From positions 1,860,001 to 1,924,000 of the forward strand of contig NZ_CP133264.1 of the NCBI RefSeq assembly GCF_030915445.1: a stretch of DNA of 64,000 nt. Direction: 5' to 3'. The translations under genes and the position numbers were made by a program. Positions within the stretch are counted from its first letter, which is position 1. The number at the start of each line of letters is the position of its first letter. Under the pieces are notes generated by a model. The model was not told where the DNA came from and did not search any database. It worked only from the letters and a program-made list of their open reading frames with translations. Below are positions 8,830 to 19,319 of this stretch, one piece after another. This DNA is from Clostridium sp. OS1-26 (GTDB lineage: Bacteria > Bacillota > Clostridia > Clostridiales > Clostridiaceae).

Positions 8830-10005
8830 ATGAAGATTTGCTTTGTTATGACTAACATATTTAGTTTGGGTGGAGTACAAAGAGTTGTATCAGTCTTATC
8901 TAATGAATTAATTAAAGAACATGAAATAGATATATTATGCATTTCAGAAAAACTAAAAGGCAATAATGATTTATATAATTTAAACCATAAAATAAATGTA
9001 GAATTTAATAATAGCTTAAACAAAACAAATATATTAAGCAAAATTTTTAGAAAAATAATTAAAGATGTTAATAGAAAAACTGGCATACTAAATAAGGAAA
9101 CTCATTATAAAAAATTAATCAATACATATTTTCCTAATAAAGCTAGAAAAAAGTTTGCGGAATACTTAAATAAAAAGCAATATGATGTAATTATAGGTGT
9201 TGAAGGATTATATAGTATCTTGTTGGGGTCTATCAAAGAAAATTTAAATTCAAAAGTTTTAGGTTGGCAACATAACTCTTATAATGCATATTTAAAAAAT
9301 CCAAATAGATACTATTGGAATTTAGATATCTTATTTAATAAATATATATACAAATTAGATAAATATGTTGTTCTAACCAATCATGATAAAATTATCTATA
9401 AAAATGAAAAAAATATAGATTGTGATGTAATATATAATCCACTTAGTTTTGAGTCTAATGAAAAATCTACTTGTAGTAAAAAAAATATTCTATTTGTTGG
9501 AAGATTAGAAGGACAGCAAAAAGGATTAGATTTGCTTGTACAAGCATTTAGCAAAGTTTGTTCAAAAAATAAAGATTGGATATTGAAGATAGTTGGAGAT
9601 GGATCTGATAAAGAAAAATTAGAACAATTAATTGAAGGTTTAAAGTTAACTGAAAGAGTTAAGATTGAACCATCTACAAATAATATAAAAGAATATTATT
9701 TAGATTCCTCAATATTTGTTTCCTCATCAAGATGGGAAGGGTTTGGACTTGTAATAACTGAAGCTATGGAATGTGGATTGCCAGTAGTGGCATTTGCTAA
9801 TTCGGGTCCAAGAGAAATAATAAGTAAGAATTATGAAAATGGAATATTAGTACCCTGTGAAGATGTTGATTCATTAGCCAATGCAATGCTTGATTTAATA
9901 AATAATGAAGAAAAAAGAAAAGAGATATCTGAAGAATCTATAAAGAGGGCCGAAGATTTCAATATAGAAAATATTGTAAAAAAATGGAATGAAGTTTTAT
10001 ATTAA
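8830..10005 (+). CDS. Family 4 glycosyltransferase
   Basis: 391-aa GT-B enzyme. The N-terminus CFVMTNIFSLGGVQRVVSVL has the GGxxR/V motif of GT4 proteins that act on lipid-linked sugars. The C-terminal domain has ILFVGRLEGQQKGLDLLVQA and VSSSRWEGFGLVITEAMECG, containing the E-x7-E donor motif. It starts 11 bases after rfbA with AGGTGA, so it is part of the operon. Which linkage it forms is unknown. Confidence 0.9.
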   Translation: MKICFVMTNIFSLGGVQRVVSVLSNELIKEHEIDILCISEKLKGNNDLYNLNHKINVEFNNSLNKTNILSKIFRKIIKDVNRKTGILNKETHYKKLINTYFPNKARKKFAEYLNKKQYDVIIGVEGLYSILLGSIKENLNSKVLGWQHNSYNAYLKNPNRYYWNLDILFNKYIYKLDKYVVLTNHDKIIYKNEKNIDCDVIYNPLSFESNEKSTCSKKNILFVGRLEGQQKGLDLLVQAFSKVCSKNKDWILKIVGDGSDKEKLEQLIEGLKLTERVKIEPSTNNIKEYYLDSSIFVSSSRWEGFGLVITEAMECGLPVVAFANSGPREIISKNYENGILVPCEDVDSLANAMLDLINNEEKRKEISEESIKRAEDFNIENIVKKWNEVLY

Positions 10006-10041
10006 AGATAAAAATATTTGAGAAAATAAGGAATTAAAAAG

Positions 10042-11271
10042 ATGTATATAAACAAAAATGAGATACAGATTAATAATAAAAAATCCATTGTATTTTTACT
10101 AATATCACTCTTTGTTTTTTCGCAGGAATTAAGGGTGGGAATTATAGGAAATAAATTTTCTAATATTAATATTTTAGCTCTAGTTAGTTTAGGGGTATTA
10201 GTAATAAAGAATTTTAGAAAAATTAATAAAAAAAAATTAATGCTTCTACAATTAACTATACTAATTTACATATCTACATCGATGATTTATGAAAATAAGA
10301 TTATTACTATAATAAATTTTATTGTAGCATTTATTATTCCACTGATATTAGTAATTGTAGAAGTAGATAATAATACAATAGAATATGCATTCAAAATAAC
10401 TATAATTATTTTAAATTTGATAATACTTATTATAACTATTATAGGAATATTAGAAATGATATTTCATATTAACATAAATCCTATTATTAGCAATTTTATG
10501 AGTGAGAGGACCAGAGAACAAATAATAGAAAGTAGTATGTCAACACAAGATAAAAGATTATATTCATTTATGGGACATCCTTTATTTAATACAGAATTGT
10601 ATTTAATGTTTTTTATATTAAATAACCTGTATAGTAAGTATATAAAAAAACAACAATGTCCATTATGGATACTAGCTGTAGCTGTTGTTGGAATAGCCTT
10701 TACTGGAAGTAAGACTGGGATTATTCTTCTATGTGTAAGTACTATTACTTTATTTAAATGTAGTAATAAATTAAAAAAGCTTCTTACAATTATCTGTGGA
10801 TCATTTATTGCATTAGAAAGTGGACTTCTTGATACATTAATGTCTAGATTTACATCAGGAAGTTTGACTACTGGAAGAAGTGAAATGTGGGATGAAATAC
10901 AATCACTAAATTTATATCCAATAAAATTTTTTACTGGATATGGATTGGGATTTACCTTTACATTTAATTCTTATTTAACGTACGCATCAGCAGCATATGA
11001 ATATCCTATACGAATGTTTTCTTTAGAGATTGGGATGTTAACGGCTATTATGATTTATATATTTCTTTTTGCCATACCGACTATAGTTTTGATAAGAAGA
11101 AAACATATATATATATATATATGTTATTTAGTAATTTTTTTAGACGTTAATACTTTTAATGGTTTATCTACAAGTGGAGATAAAATGCTTATATTTAGTT
11201 TCTTTATATTTTTAATATTAAATTTATCCAAACTACTAAAAGAAGAGCAACTAGCAAAGAAAAGCAATTAG
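10042..11271 (+). CDS. Wzy-like O-antigen/EPS polymerase
   Basis: 409-aa, very hydrophobic protein with roughly ten to twelve predicted membrane spans. A large loop in the middle (about residues 150-180 with MSERTREQIIESS, RLYSFMGHPLFNTELY) followed by GIAFTGSKTGIILL and TGRSEMWDE fits the Wzy_C/O-antigen ligase-polymerase superfamily, which is poorly conserved. It would join flipped repeat units on the outer face of the membrane. Position among glycosyltransferases and upstream of a Wzx-like flippase supports this. A run of alternating AT at about 11104-11120 encodes HIYIYI in a late helix. Confidence 0.8.
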   Translation: MYINKNEIQINNKKSIVFLLISLFVFSQELRVGIIGNKFSNINILALVSLGVLVIKNFRKINKKKLMLLQLTILIYISTSMIYENKIITIINFIVAFIIPLILVIVEVDNNTIEYAFKITIIILNLIILIITIIGILEMIFHININPIISNFMSERTREQIIESSMSTQDKRLYSFMGHPLFNTELYLMFFILNNLYSKYIKKQQCPLWILAVAVVGIAFTGSKTGIILLCVSTITLFKCSNKLKKLLTIICGSFIALESGLLDTLMSRFTSGSLTTGRSEMWDEIQSLNLYPIKFFTGYGLGFTFTFNSYLTYASAAYEYPIRMFSLEIGMLTAIMIYIFLFAIPTIVLIRRKHIYIYICYLVIFLDVNTFNGLSTSGDKMLIFSFFIFLILNLSKLLKEEQLAKKSN

Positions 11272-11387
11272 ATTCTAAAGTAAATCTTTATAAAGAAATT
11301 AAGATAAATTATTTCTTTATTATGAACTAGTCATAATCATAATAATAAAAAATATAAAAGAAAATATAATAAATTTAGGAGAATATT

Positions 11388-12398
11388 ATGATTGAAGTTA
11401 GTATAATAATTCCAATATATAATTCTGAAAAATATTTAAGAACATGCCTAGATTCTCTAATAAATCAAACGTTTGAAAAGATAGAAATAATATTAGTAAA
11501 CGATGGATCTAAAGATGAATCACTTAAAATAATGAATGAATACAAAGCCAAAGATAAAAGGATAAAAATTATCAGTCAAGAGAACCAAGGCCAAGGTGAA
11601 GCGAGAAATAATGGTATTAAAATTGCATGTGGAAAGTATATAACATTTGTCGATAGTGATGATTGGATAGCTGAAGATCATATAGAAAATCTTTATGAAA
11701 TGGCAGTTAATAACAATGCGGATATTTCAGTCTGTAATATGGTTATGGTTAGAGAAAAAGATTTGAAGAATATAAAATTAGAAATGTTTACAATTAAAGA
11801 AATGATTGGGGAGGATGCAGTAAAAGAACTACTCCTGGACAAGCAATTAAAAAGTTATCCTTGCGGGAAATTATATAAAAAAATTATTTTTATTGAAAAC
11901 AATATATTCTTTCCTCAAAAAATGTTTTATGAGGATTTAGCAATTATATTACAAGCTTTCTTTTTTTCAAACAAAGTAGTTTTTTCAAATAACTATAGTT
12001 ATTTCTATTTACAAAATAGTAACAGTAGCACAAGAAACCCAAATATCAACAATTTATGGGATAGATTAAAGGCCTTAAATATGATTAAAACATTTTTTAT
12101 TGAAAAAAATGTTTTTGATAAATATAAATATAATTATAAACATTTATGCTTATTCCATTTGTACTTACTAGTAAATCAAATAGATAATTGGAATTTAAAT
12201 ATAAAATTTAATGAAGTAATACGACCTATTTTAATATTAATAGAGGAAGAAACTTTAAGCGCTAAAATAATTAACAATACTCAACTAGATAATAAGATTA
12301 AGAAAGATTTAATTTTATTATGTAAAAATCAATGCTTATATAAATGTTACTGGCTAGTAAGGAAATTTATGAGAAATATAAAAAATAATATTAAATAA
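11388..12398 (+). CDS. Family 2 glycosyltransferase
   Basis: 336-aa GT-A enzyme. Opening VSIIIPIYNSEKYLRTCLDS, then IILVNDGSKDES and the metal-binding FVDSDDWI near residue 93. The catalytic region is weaker than usual: FYEDLAIILQAF gives the (E)DL form common in capsule GT2 enzymes (EpsH/EpsJ type). It is preceded by a 116-base AT-rich gap and TAGGAGAA. The C-terminal third is Lys/Asn-rich and unassigned. It probably adds a sugar to the EPS unit; donor unknown. Confidence 0.88.
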   Translation: MIEVSIIIPIYNSEKYLRTCLDSLINQTFEKIEIILVNDGSKDESLKIMNEYKAKDKRIKIISQENQGQGEARNNGIKIACGKYITFVDSDDWIAEDHIENLYEMAVNNNADISVCNMVMVREKDLKNIKLEMFTIKEMIGEDAVKELLLDKQLKSYPCGKLYKKIIFIENNIFFPQKMFYEDLAIILQAFFFSNKVVFSNNYSYFYLQNSNSSTRNPNINNLWDRLKALNMIKTFFIEKNVFDKYKYNYKHLCLFHLYLLVNQIDNWNLNIKFNEVIRPILILIEEETLSAKIINNTQLDNKIKKDLILLCKNQCLYKCYWLVRKFMRNIKNNIK

Positions 12399-12419
12399 AA
12401 ATTAAGAAATGAGGGTATT

Positions 12420-13391
12420 ATGGTTTCGCTTAGTATAATAGTTCCTATTTATAACGTAGAAAAATATCTTGAAAAGTGTATTAAATCAATATTATCTCAA
12501 ACATATAAGGATTTTGAATTAATTTTAGTAGATGATGGTTCTCCAGATAAATGTGGAGTAATATGTGATGAGTATTTGAAAATGGATAATAGAATACGAG
12601 TAGTTCACAAAAAAAATGGAGGATTAAGCTCTGCAAGAAACGCAGGATTAAAAATTGCTATAGGCGAATATGTAGCTTTTGTAGATAGTGATGATTGGAT
12701 AGAAAAAAATATGTATGAAAAACTGTATGGAGAAGCTAAGAAGAATAATGGGGATATAGTACAATGTAAATTTTTGAAAGTAAATGAAGAATATACACAA
12801 ATTAACAATAGTAAAATTGGCAATATAAATATTATAAACAATTTAGAGGCATTAAATAACCTATATAATGAAAGATATATTGAAACAGTAGTAACTTGGA
12901 ACAAAATATATAGACGCTGTTTATTTGATAATATAATTTTCCCAGAAGGTAAAATACATGAAGATGAATTTACTACGCATAAATTATTATATAAGGCAAA
13001 CAAAGTAGTATTAATAGATGAAGAATTATATTATTATAGGCAAACTCCTAATAGTATAATGAATAGTGGATTTAATATAAAAAGATTAGATGGTTTAGAA
13101 GCAATAAGTCAAAGAATGGAATTTTTTAAACAAATAAGAAATAAGGATCTGTTTGAGAAGACATTAAGAAAATATGAGTATATTTTAAAAAAGAATTATT
13201 TTATGTGTGAGTCTTCATTACATAATAAAAATATTTTGAAAAAAATAAGAACTATGTATAAAGATGTATTTAGCAAATATATTCTTAGTAATAAAACGAA
13301 AATTAAAGAAAAGATAATGTCTATAATCTTTTTTATAAGTCCACGTGCTTATAAAAATATACAAACCTTAAGAGGAAAAGAAATATATTAA
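12420..13391 (+). CDS. Family 2 glycosyltransferase
   Basis: 323-aa GT-A enzyme, closely similar in layout to the preceding gene: LSIIVPIYNVEKYLEKCIKS, LILVDDGSPDKCG, GGLSSARNAGL, FVDSDDWIEK and the HEDEFTTHKLLY acceptor/catalytic motif. These match EpsJ/Cps-type capsule glycosyltransferases. It starts 22 bases after the previous gene with GAGGGT. The pair may have arisen by duplication. The linkage made is not predictable. Confidence 0.9.
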   Translation: MVSLSIIVPIYNVEKYLEKCIKSILSQTYKDFELILVDDGSPDKCGVICDEYLKMDNRIRVVHKKNGGLSSARNAGLKIAIGEYVAFVDSDDWIEKNMYEKLYGEAKKNNGDIVQCKFLKVNEEYTQINNSKIGNINIINNLEALNNLYNERYIETVVTWNKIYRRCLFDNIIFPEGKIHEDEFTTHKLLYKANKVVLIDEELYYYRQTPNSIMNSGFNIKRLDGLEAISQRMEFFKQIRNKDLFEKTLRKYEYILKKNYFMCESSLHNKNILKKIRTMYKDVFSKYILSNKTKIKEKIMSIIFFISPRAYKNIQTLRGKEIY

Positions 13392-13424
13392 TAATTATAT
13401 TTTGAAAATTTAGGAGTAAACAAG

Positions 13425-14978
13425 ATGAAAAATAAACAATTAACAATAAACATGGCAGCCAATATGTTTGCGTTTATTGTAAATATAGGCATTAATTTCT
13501 TTTTCACACCATATTTGATTAGAACTATAGGAAAAGAAGCATATAGCTTTTTCCCGCTAGCAAATAACTTTATAGGTTATGTGAACATAATTGCAGTTGC
13601 ATTAAATTCGATGGCAAGTAGATTTATAACAATTAAAATTCATGAAAGTGATAATAAAGGAGCAAATACATATTTTAATTCTGTATTAATGAGCAATACA
13701 ATACTTGCATTACTTTTGATTTTTCCATCGCTAATATTTGTACTGTTTATTAATAATATTTTGCAAGTGCCAAGTGAGATATTACGTGATGTACAATATT
13801 TATTTGGTTTAGTATTTGCTGGAATGATTTTAAATATACTAACGTCTGTTTTTGGAGTTGCAACATTCGCAAAAAACAGATTAGATTTAGCTTCAAAAAG
13901 AAATATAGAATCAAATATTATTAGAGTATTTGTTTTAATTTTAATGTTTGGCCTATTAAAACCCAATGTATCTTATATTGGAGTAGCAAATTTAGCAGTC
14001 ATTATATTTATATTAGGTACGAACATCTATTATACAAAAAAGTTACTACCTGAAGTTATTGTAAATAAAAAATATTTTGATTTTAAGGCAGTTAAAGAAT
14101 TACTTTCATCTGGAGTATGGAATTCAGTAAATCAGTTAAGTATTGTGCTATTAACAGGATTAGATTTACTAATAGCAAATATGTTTATAGGGGTAACAGC
14201 AGCAGGAGAATATTCTATAGTTAAAACTGTTCCTAATTTTATTCAACAATTAGTGGGAATGTTAGTAGGAGTTTTTATCCCACAGTTTACGATATTATAT
14301 GCACAAAAAAAACACGAAGAGCTTTTAGATAGTATAAATAAGTCAATTAAATTTATGGGGTTAATTATAACAATACCTATAGCTTTCTTAATTGTATTTG
14401 GAGATACTTTTTTTAGTTTATGGATTCCAGGAGAAAATTCTAGTAAATTATATTTATTATCAAATTTAACTATTATTCCAATGCTAGTTACTGGTAGTAT
14501 TAATACCATATTTAATGTCTATACAGTAACAAATAAATTGAAAATTCCAGCTTTAGTTTTACTTATTACAGGTATTATAAATACATTAGTGGTTTTTATA
14601 TTAATTAAAACAACTAGTTTAGGGATTTTAGCAATTCCAATAACTTCATTTATCATAGGATTATTGAGAAACTTGATTTTTACGCCAATATATGCTGCAA
14701 GATGTTTAGGCGTAAAATGGAATACATTCTATAAAGCAATAACTAGAGGATGTATTTGTGCATTAACAATGATGGTATGTTGCTATATTTTTAAGCTTAG
14801 TTTTACCATAAATTCATGGATTACACTTATAGTAATAGGTGGTATATGTTTAATAATTTCTTTAATTATTAATATGTTTATTGTATTTAAAAAAGAAGAT
14901 AGAAATGAAATTATGAAAAATATTTTTACATTACTGCATATAAAAAAGATAAAATTAAAAAGTGATAAGAGTGCATAA
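13425..14978 (+). CDS. Wzx-like polysaccharide flippase (MOP superfamily)
   Basis: 517-aa integral membrane protein with about 12-14 hydrophobic segments. N-terminus LTINMAANMFAFIVNIGINF FFTPYLIRTIGKEAYSFFPLA (read across the gap) is typical of Wzx/EpsK flippases, with a later internal repeat beginning VWNSVNQLSIVLLTGLDLL. It should flip the completed undecaprenyl-linked repeat unit to the outer face for the Wzy-like polymerase. RBS TAGGAG precedes ATG 13425. It is the only flippase in the locus. Confidence 0.9.
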   Translation: MKNKQLTINMAANMFAFIVNIGINFFFTPYLIRTIGKEAYSFFPLANNFIGYVNIIAVALNSMASRFITIKIHESDNKGANTYFNSVLMSNTILALLLIFPSLIFVLFINNILQVPSEILRDVQYLFGLVFAGMILNILTSVFGVATFAKNRLDLASKRNIESNIIRVFVLILMFGLLKPNVSYIGVANLAVIIFILGTNIYYTKKLLPEVIVNKKYFDFKAVKELLSSGVWNSVNQLSIVLLTGLDLLIANMFIGVTAAGEYSIVKTVPNFIQQLVGMLVGVFIPQFTILYAQKKHEELLDSINKSIKFMGLIITIPIAFLIVFGDTFFSLWIPGENSSKLYLLSNLTIIPMLVTGSINTIFNVYTVTNKLKIPALVLLITGIINTLVVFILIKTTSLGILAIPITSFIIGLLRNLIFTPIYAARCLGVKWNTFYKAITRGCICALTMMVCCYIFKLSFTINSWITLIVIGGICLIISLIINMFIVFKKEDRNEIMKNIFTLLHIKKIKLKSDKSA

Positions 14979-15046
14979 GTTATTATTATACACTAGAGTA
15001 GAATTAATTTAAAATGCTTAAATTAATAAAAATGGAGGGAATAAGT

Positions 15047-16077
15047 TTGGGATTAAAAGAAAAGGTAAAAAATATAGTTAAAATTATATCTAGCATAAGA
15101 ACAATAAATAAATATAAAAAATATAAACACCAAAAAAGATTATATATTTGCTATCACCTTTATATGGTAATATGGGAGATCAAGCTATTGCTTATGCAAG
15201 TTTAAAATTTTATAAGGAAAATTTTAAAGACTATAAAATTTTAGAATTAGATAGGTTTCAAATATATCGGGAATATTTTTCAATAAAAGGTTGCTTGAAT
15301 AAAGATGATATTATAGTTCTACAGGGTGGAGGAAATATGGGAAATCTTTACATGCACGAAGAAGAACCAAGACGTTTTGTTATAAAACACTTTAAAGATA
15401 ATATGATAATATCTATGACTCAAACAATAAGTTTTACGAATGACGAATTTGGTAGAAAAGAGAAAGAAAAAACTCAAAAAATTTATAACAAGAATAAGAA
15501 ATTAATTTTATTAGCTAGAGAAGATACTTCATATAATGAAATGACTAAATTATTTAGTGCAAATGTAATTAAGGTTCCTGATATAGTATTTTACCTTGCA
15601 GATACAATGGATAGTGATAAAAAGAGAACTCTTATTACTACATGTTTAAGAAACGATAAAGAGTCTATTTGGAAAAATAAAAAGGATAAATTTATAGGTA
15701 TGTTGAAAGAAGAATATAATGATGTATTTATCTATGATACTGTAATAAATAGACAAGTTACTTTTAAATCTAGGATGCTTGAGTTAAATACTATGTGGGA
15801 TAATTTTAAAAAGTCAAAAGTAGTAGTAACAGATAGATTACATGGGATGATATTTTGTGTAATTACTAAAACGCCATGTATAGCGTTAAAATCTCTTGAT
15901 CATAAAGTAGTAGAAAGTTATAAGTGGATTAAAGACTTAGACTATATAGAATTAGTTGATGATTTAGATTATGACAAAATAAAACCTATTATTGAGAAAT
16001 TTAAATCGAAACAAGTTACTGAGAAATTAGGATTTAATAATAAATATTATAATAAATTGGTTAGAACATTAAAATAG
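15047..16077 (+). pseudogene. Polysaccharide pyruvyl transferase family protein, one frameshift
   Basis: From TTG 15047 (GGAGGG at 15034-15039) the frame reads GLKEKVKNIVKII up to KRLYI, then is lost; adding one T to the TTT run at 15147-15149 joins it to LLSPLYGNMGDQAIAYASL and yields a 343-aa protein. The repaired protein has the PF04230 features GNMGDQAI, VLQGGGNMG and VVVTDRLHGMIF. The family adds ketal-linked pyruvate, or in related enzymes phosphate-type groups, to sugars. The downstream frame alone (from TTG 15148) still holds nearly the whole domain, so partial function is possible. The loss is again one base in a homopolymer. Confidence 0.82.
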
Positions 16078-16097
16078 TATAAAGGGAGAACAATTTT

Positions 16098-17084
16098 ATG
16101 AGTATTTTAGTTTGTGGAGGAGCAGGCTACATAGGAAGCCACATGATAGCTGAACTCTTAGAAAAAGGTGAAGATGTTGTAATAATAGATAATTTTCAAA
16201 AAGGCCACAGAGATGCCATACTTGGTGGTAAAGTTTATAAAGGAGATTTAAGAGATAAAAAAATATTAGATAAAGTTTTTACTGAAAATAACATAGAAGC
16301 AGTTATTGATTTTGCTGCAGATTCTTTAGTAGGTGAAAGTGTAATTGAACCATTAAAATATTTTAATAATAATGTTGGTGGTACTATAAATTTATTAGAA
16401 GCAATGAGAGATTATAATGTTAAAAATATAGTTTTTTCATCCACAGCCGCTACTTATGGAGAACCGGATAGAGTACCTATAGAAGAGGAGGATAAAACTT
16501 TTCCAACTAACCCTTATGGTGAATCAAAACTAACAGTAGAGAAAATATTAAAATGGTGCGATAAAGCATATGGAATTAAATATACTGCTTTAAGATATTT
16601 CAATGCTGCTGGAGCGCACGTAAGTGGTAAAATTGGAGAAGATCATAAACCAGAATCTCACCTAATTCCAATCATACTTCAAGTTGCTTTAGGACAAAGG
16701 GATAAAATAATGATTTATGGTAATGATTATAGTACAGAAGATGGAACTTGCATAAGAGATTATATACATGTAACTGATTTAGCTAATGCTCATTTGCTTG
16801 CAGTAAATAGATTAAAAAACGGTGGACAAAGTATTATTTGTAATCTAGGTAATGGAACTGGATTCTCAGTAAAACAGGTCATAGAAGTATGTAGGAAAGT
16901 TACAGAATGTAATATTGAGGCTGAGGTTGCACCAAGAAGAGAAGGTGACCCAGCTATTCTTATTGCTTCAAGTGATAAAGCTAAGAAACAATTAGGTTGG
17001 AATCCTAAGTATAATTCAATTGAGACTATTGTAGAAACAGCGTGGAATTGGCATAAGAATCATCCTTATGGATATGAAAAATAA
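16098..17084 (+). CDS. galE: UDP-glucose 4-epimerase
   Basis: 328-aa extended short-chain dehydrogenase. NAD-binding GGAGYIGSHMIAELLEKG at the N-terminus, SSTAATYGEP (catalytic Ser/Thr), YxxxK motif NPYGESKLTVEKIL near residue 140, then LRYFNAAGAH and SHLIPIILQVALGQ. It interconverts UDP-glucose and UDP-galactose to supply the glycosyltransferases. GGGAG precedes ATG 16098 by about ten bases. It closes the main + operon, with an inverted-repeat terminator 140 bases downstream. Confidence 0.96.
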   Translation: MSILVCGGAGYIGSHMIAELLEKGEDVVIIDNFQKGHRDAILGGKVYKGDLRDKKILDKVFTENNIEAVIDFAADSLVGESVIEPLKYFNNNVGGTINLLEAMRDYNVKNIVFSSTAATYGEPDRVPIEEEDKTFPTNPYGESKLTVEKILKWCDKAYGIKYTALRYFNAAGAHVSGKIGEDHKPESHLIPIILQVALGQRDKIMIYGNDYSTEDGTCIRDYIHVTDLANAHLLAVNRLKNGGQSIICNLGNGTGFSVKQVIEVCRKVTECNIEAEVAPRREGDPAILIASSDKAKKQLGWNPKYNSIETIVETAWNWHKNHPYGYEK

Positions 17085-17226
17085 TCATTCATTAAACTTA
17101 TTTTACAAATAATTATATTTATTAATAAATTATAAGCTTACTTTTAACTAAAAATTGGATGTTAGGCATATATATATGAATTAGGTAAGTAATTATATAT
17201 ATTTAAGATTTAGAATAACTCTAATA

Positions 17227-17270
17227 AACCTAAATTTACACTATATTAATGTAAATTTAGGTTTTATTTC
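17227..17270 (+). terminator. Hairpin terminator after galE
   Basis: Perfect 13-bp stem AACCTAAATTTAC (17227-17239) with its complement at 17251-17263, 11-base loop, followed by TTATTTC. The T run is interrupted, so termination may be moderate. It ends the long EPS operon. Confidence 0.75.
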
Positions 17271-17316
17271 ATAATGCCAATTCACCATTTTTAAATGATA
17301 TTCTTTACTCATTATA

Positions 17317-17334
17317 TACAACTCATATGTTGTA
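17317..17334 (+). promoter_or_regulatory. Palindrome upstream of the lyase gene, possible operator
   Basis: TACAAC-TCATAT-GTTGTA, six-base arms (seven counting the flanking A and T), 33 bases before the lyase start codon. TTTACT a few bases upstream could be a -35. It may be an operator; no regulator is identified. Confidence 0.35.
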
Positions 17335-17366
17335 TTTGAAACTTTGGAGGTATAGTAATTATAATT

Positions 17367-19319
17367 ATGAAGAAAAATCGCTTTAAACTAATTAGTTTAC
17401 AACTCATCTGTACAGTTCTTTTAATGATATCTTCTGATTCAATTGGAAGCGTTAATAGTTTTAATTATATCCAAAGCAGTAATACTAATGTAGTTATTAA
17501 AAGTATTAAAGAACATCCAAGAATTATTGCCAGTAAAAATGATTTTAATAATCTAAGGAGAATCATAAATACTGATGATCATGAAAAACTATGGGATAAA
17601 AAATTGAAAGTTTCTGCAGACAAAATACTTAGTGATTCAACAGTTAAGTATGAGTTAGAAGATGACATAAGACTTTTGCCTATAAGTAGACAGGTACTAG
17701 AAAGAGTGTATACTTTGGCAATTATGTATAAATTGCATGGAGATAGTAAATATAAAGATAGATTGTGGAAAGAAATTGAAGCGGTAAGTAAATTTAAAGA
17801 TTTTAATCCTAAACATTTTCTTGATACAGCAGAAATGATTAATGCACTAGCTATTGCATATGATTGGCTTTACTATGATTGGAGCTATAAACAAAAAGAA
17901 ATTATAAGAAATATGATAATACAAAAAGGTTTAAATCCTGCTCTAAAGTTATATATGAGTAACTCTAATGATAGTTGGTGGAAAAATAGTAATGCCAATT
18001 GGAATCTTGTTTGTAATGCTGGTGTTGGTATAGCAGCCTTGGCCATAGCAGAGGAAGAGCCAGTAATATGTAATGCCATTTTAGAATATGTGATAAAATC
18101 TATTCCAAATGGTATTAAGGGTTATGCGCCAGATGGAGCATGGAATGAGGGTACAGATTATTGGCAATATGGGACCGTATACTTAAGCTCGCTAATTTCA
18201 TCAATGGAAATTGCATTAGGAACAGATTTTAATTTATTAAGTAGTTCAGGACTAGAAAAAACGGGAGACTTTATAATTCATGCATCTGGACAAGAAAAAT
18301 ATAGTTTTGGATATGGAGATAGTAGTGGAAGGAAAGTTTTAGGGCCGGAATTGATGTGGTTAGGTAAAGTATATAATAAGCCTTATTATATATGGCAGAG
18401 AATCATAGATGCAGATAGAAATCCAACAGCATTAGATATGTTGTGGTATGCTAGCAAAAGTTATAGTAATGCTAAAAAAACTGAAATGCCTTTAGATGAT
18501 TATTTTAGGAGATCAGAAATAACAACTTTTAGAAGCTCATGGAATGATCCAATGGGAATATTTGCAGCAATTAAAGGGTTTAACTCTGAAGACAGAAGTC
18601 ATACTGATCTTGATAGTGGAGATTTTGTACTAGAGTCTGATGGGGTACAGTGGGCTGAGGAACTAGGAGGCGATAACTATAATTTACCAGGATATTTCAA
18701 TATGAGTAAAAATAATTTAAATCGTTGGAGTTATTATAGAAAAAGAGCAGAGGGGCAAAATACAATAGTTATAAATCCAAATAAAGGAGCAGATCAAAAT
18801 CCTAATGGAATAACTAAAGTAGTTTCTTTTAAGAGCATGATTGATAAAGCATTTTCTATAATTAATACAACTTCAGCATATAATGATGCTGTTAAGACTT
18901 TAAGAGGATTAATGATATTTGATAATAGAAAGAAAGTTTTATTGCAGGATGAAATAGAGCTTAAAGATTTTGGAGATGTTTGGTGGTTTATGCATACCAG
19001 TAAGAATATATCCATAGAAGATAATGGACAGACAGCCGTATTAAGTGATGGAAATAAGAAGCTTTGGATTCATATTATATCTCCAGATAAAAATTTAAGA
19101 TTTACTGAAATGGATGCAAAACCTCTTAGTTCCTCACCAAATCCAATGGGCCAGAATAAAAATGAGGGAATAAGAAAGCTTACTATTCATGTAAATCATG
19201 TAAAGAAATTAAATATTGCTATAGTATTTGTTCCTGAAGACAACAATACCATTATTGGTAATATTCCTAAATTTACACCTTTAAACTTATGGGGGGATTG
19301 GCAAGCCTTCTCGAGCTAA
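17367..19319 (+). CDS. Heparinase II/III-like polysaccharide lyase, secreted
   Basis: 650-aa protein with an N-terminal signal-like segment (basic MKKNRFK, hydrophobic core ISLQLICTVLLMIS). Residues about 50-350 look like the (alpha/alpha)6 toroid of alginate/heparinase lyases (LDTAEMINALAIAYDWL, WNLVCNAGVGIAALAIAEE, DGAWNEGTDYWQYGT). The C-terminal half has the heparinase II/III beta-sandwich motif DRSHTDLDSGDFVLESDG with the active-site-type His. It probably cleaves or trims an acidic polysaccharide, plausibly the locus's own glucuronate-containing EPS; that is inference. GGAGG at 17346-17350 lies 16 bases before ATG 17367, which is long, so a nearer non-ATG start (ATT 17358) cannot be excluded. 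It is monocistronic. Confidence 0.8.
   Translation: MKKNRFKLISLQLICTVLLMISSDSIGSVNSFNYIQSSNTNVVIKSIKEHPRIIASKNDFNNLRRIINTDDHEKLWDKKLKVSADKILSDSTVKYELEDDIRLLPISRQVLERVYTLAIMYKLHGDSKYKDRLWKEIEAVSKFKDFNPKHFLDTAEMINALAIAYDWLYYDWSYKQKEIIRNMIIQKGLNPALKLYMSNSNDSWWKNSNANWNLVCNAGVGIAALAIAEEEPVICNAILEYVIKSIPNGIKGYAPDGAWNEGTDYWQYGTVYLSSLISSMEIALGTDFNLLSSSGLEKTGDFIIHASGQEKYSFGYGDSSGRKVLGPELMWLGKVYNKPYYIWQRIIDADRNPTALDMLWYASKSYSNAKKTEMPLDDYFRRSEITTFRSSWNDPMGIFAAIKGFNSEDRSHTDLDSGDFVLESDGVQWAEELGGDNYNLPGYFNMSKNNLNRWSYYRKRAEGQNTIVINPNKGADQNPNGITKVVSFKSMIDKAFSIINTTSAYNDAVKTLRGLMIFDNRKKVLLQDEIELKDFGDVWWFMHTSKNISIEDNGQTAVLSDGNKKLWIHIISPDKNLRFTEMDAKPLSSSPNPMGQNKNEGIRKLTIHVNHVKKLNIAIVFVPEDNNTIIGNIPKFTPLNLWGDWQAFSS

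Noticed and set aside
11104..11121. Alternating AT run inside the Wzy-like gene, possible phase-variable microsatellite
   Set aside because: A two-base unit could slip, but the run is short (about eight units), lies in a hydrophobic helix, and the frame is intact; no evidence of variation.
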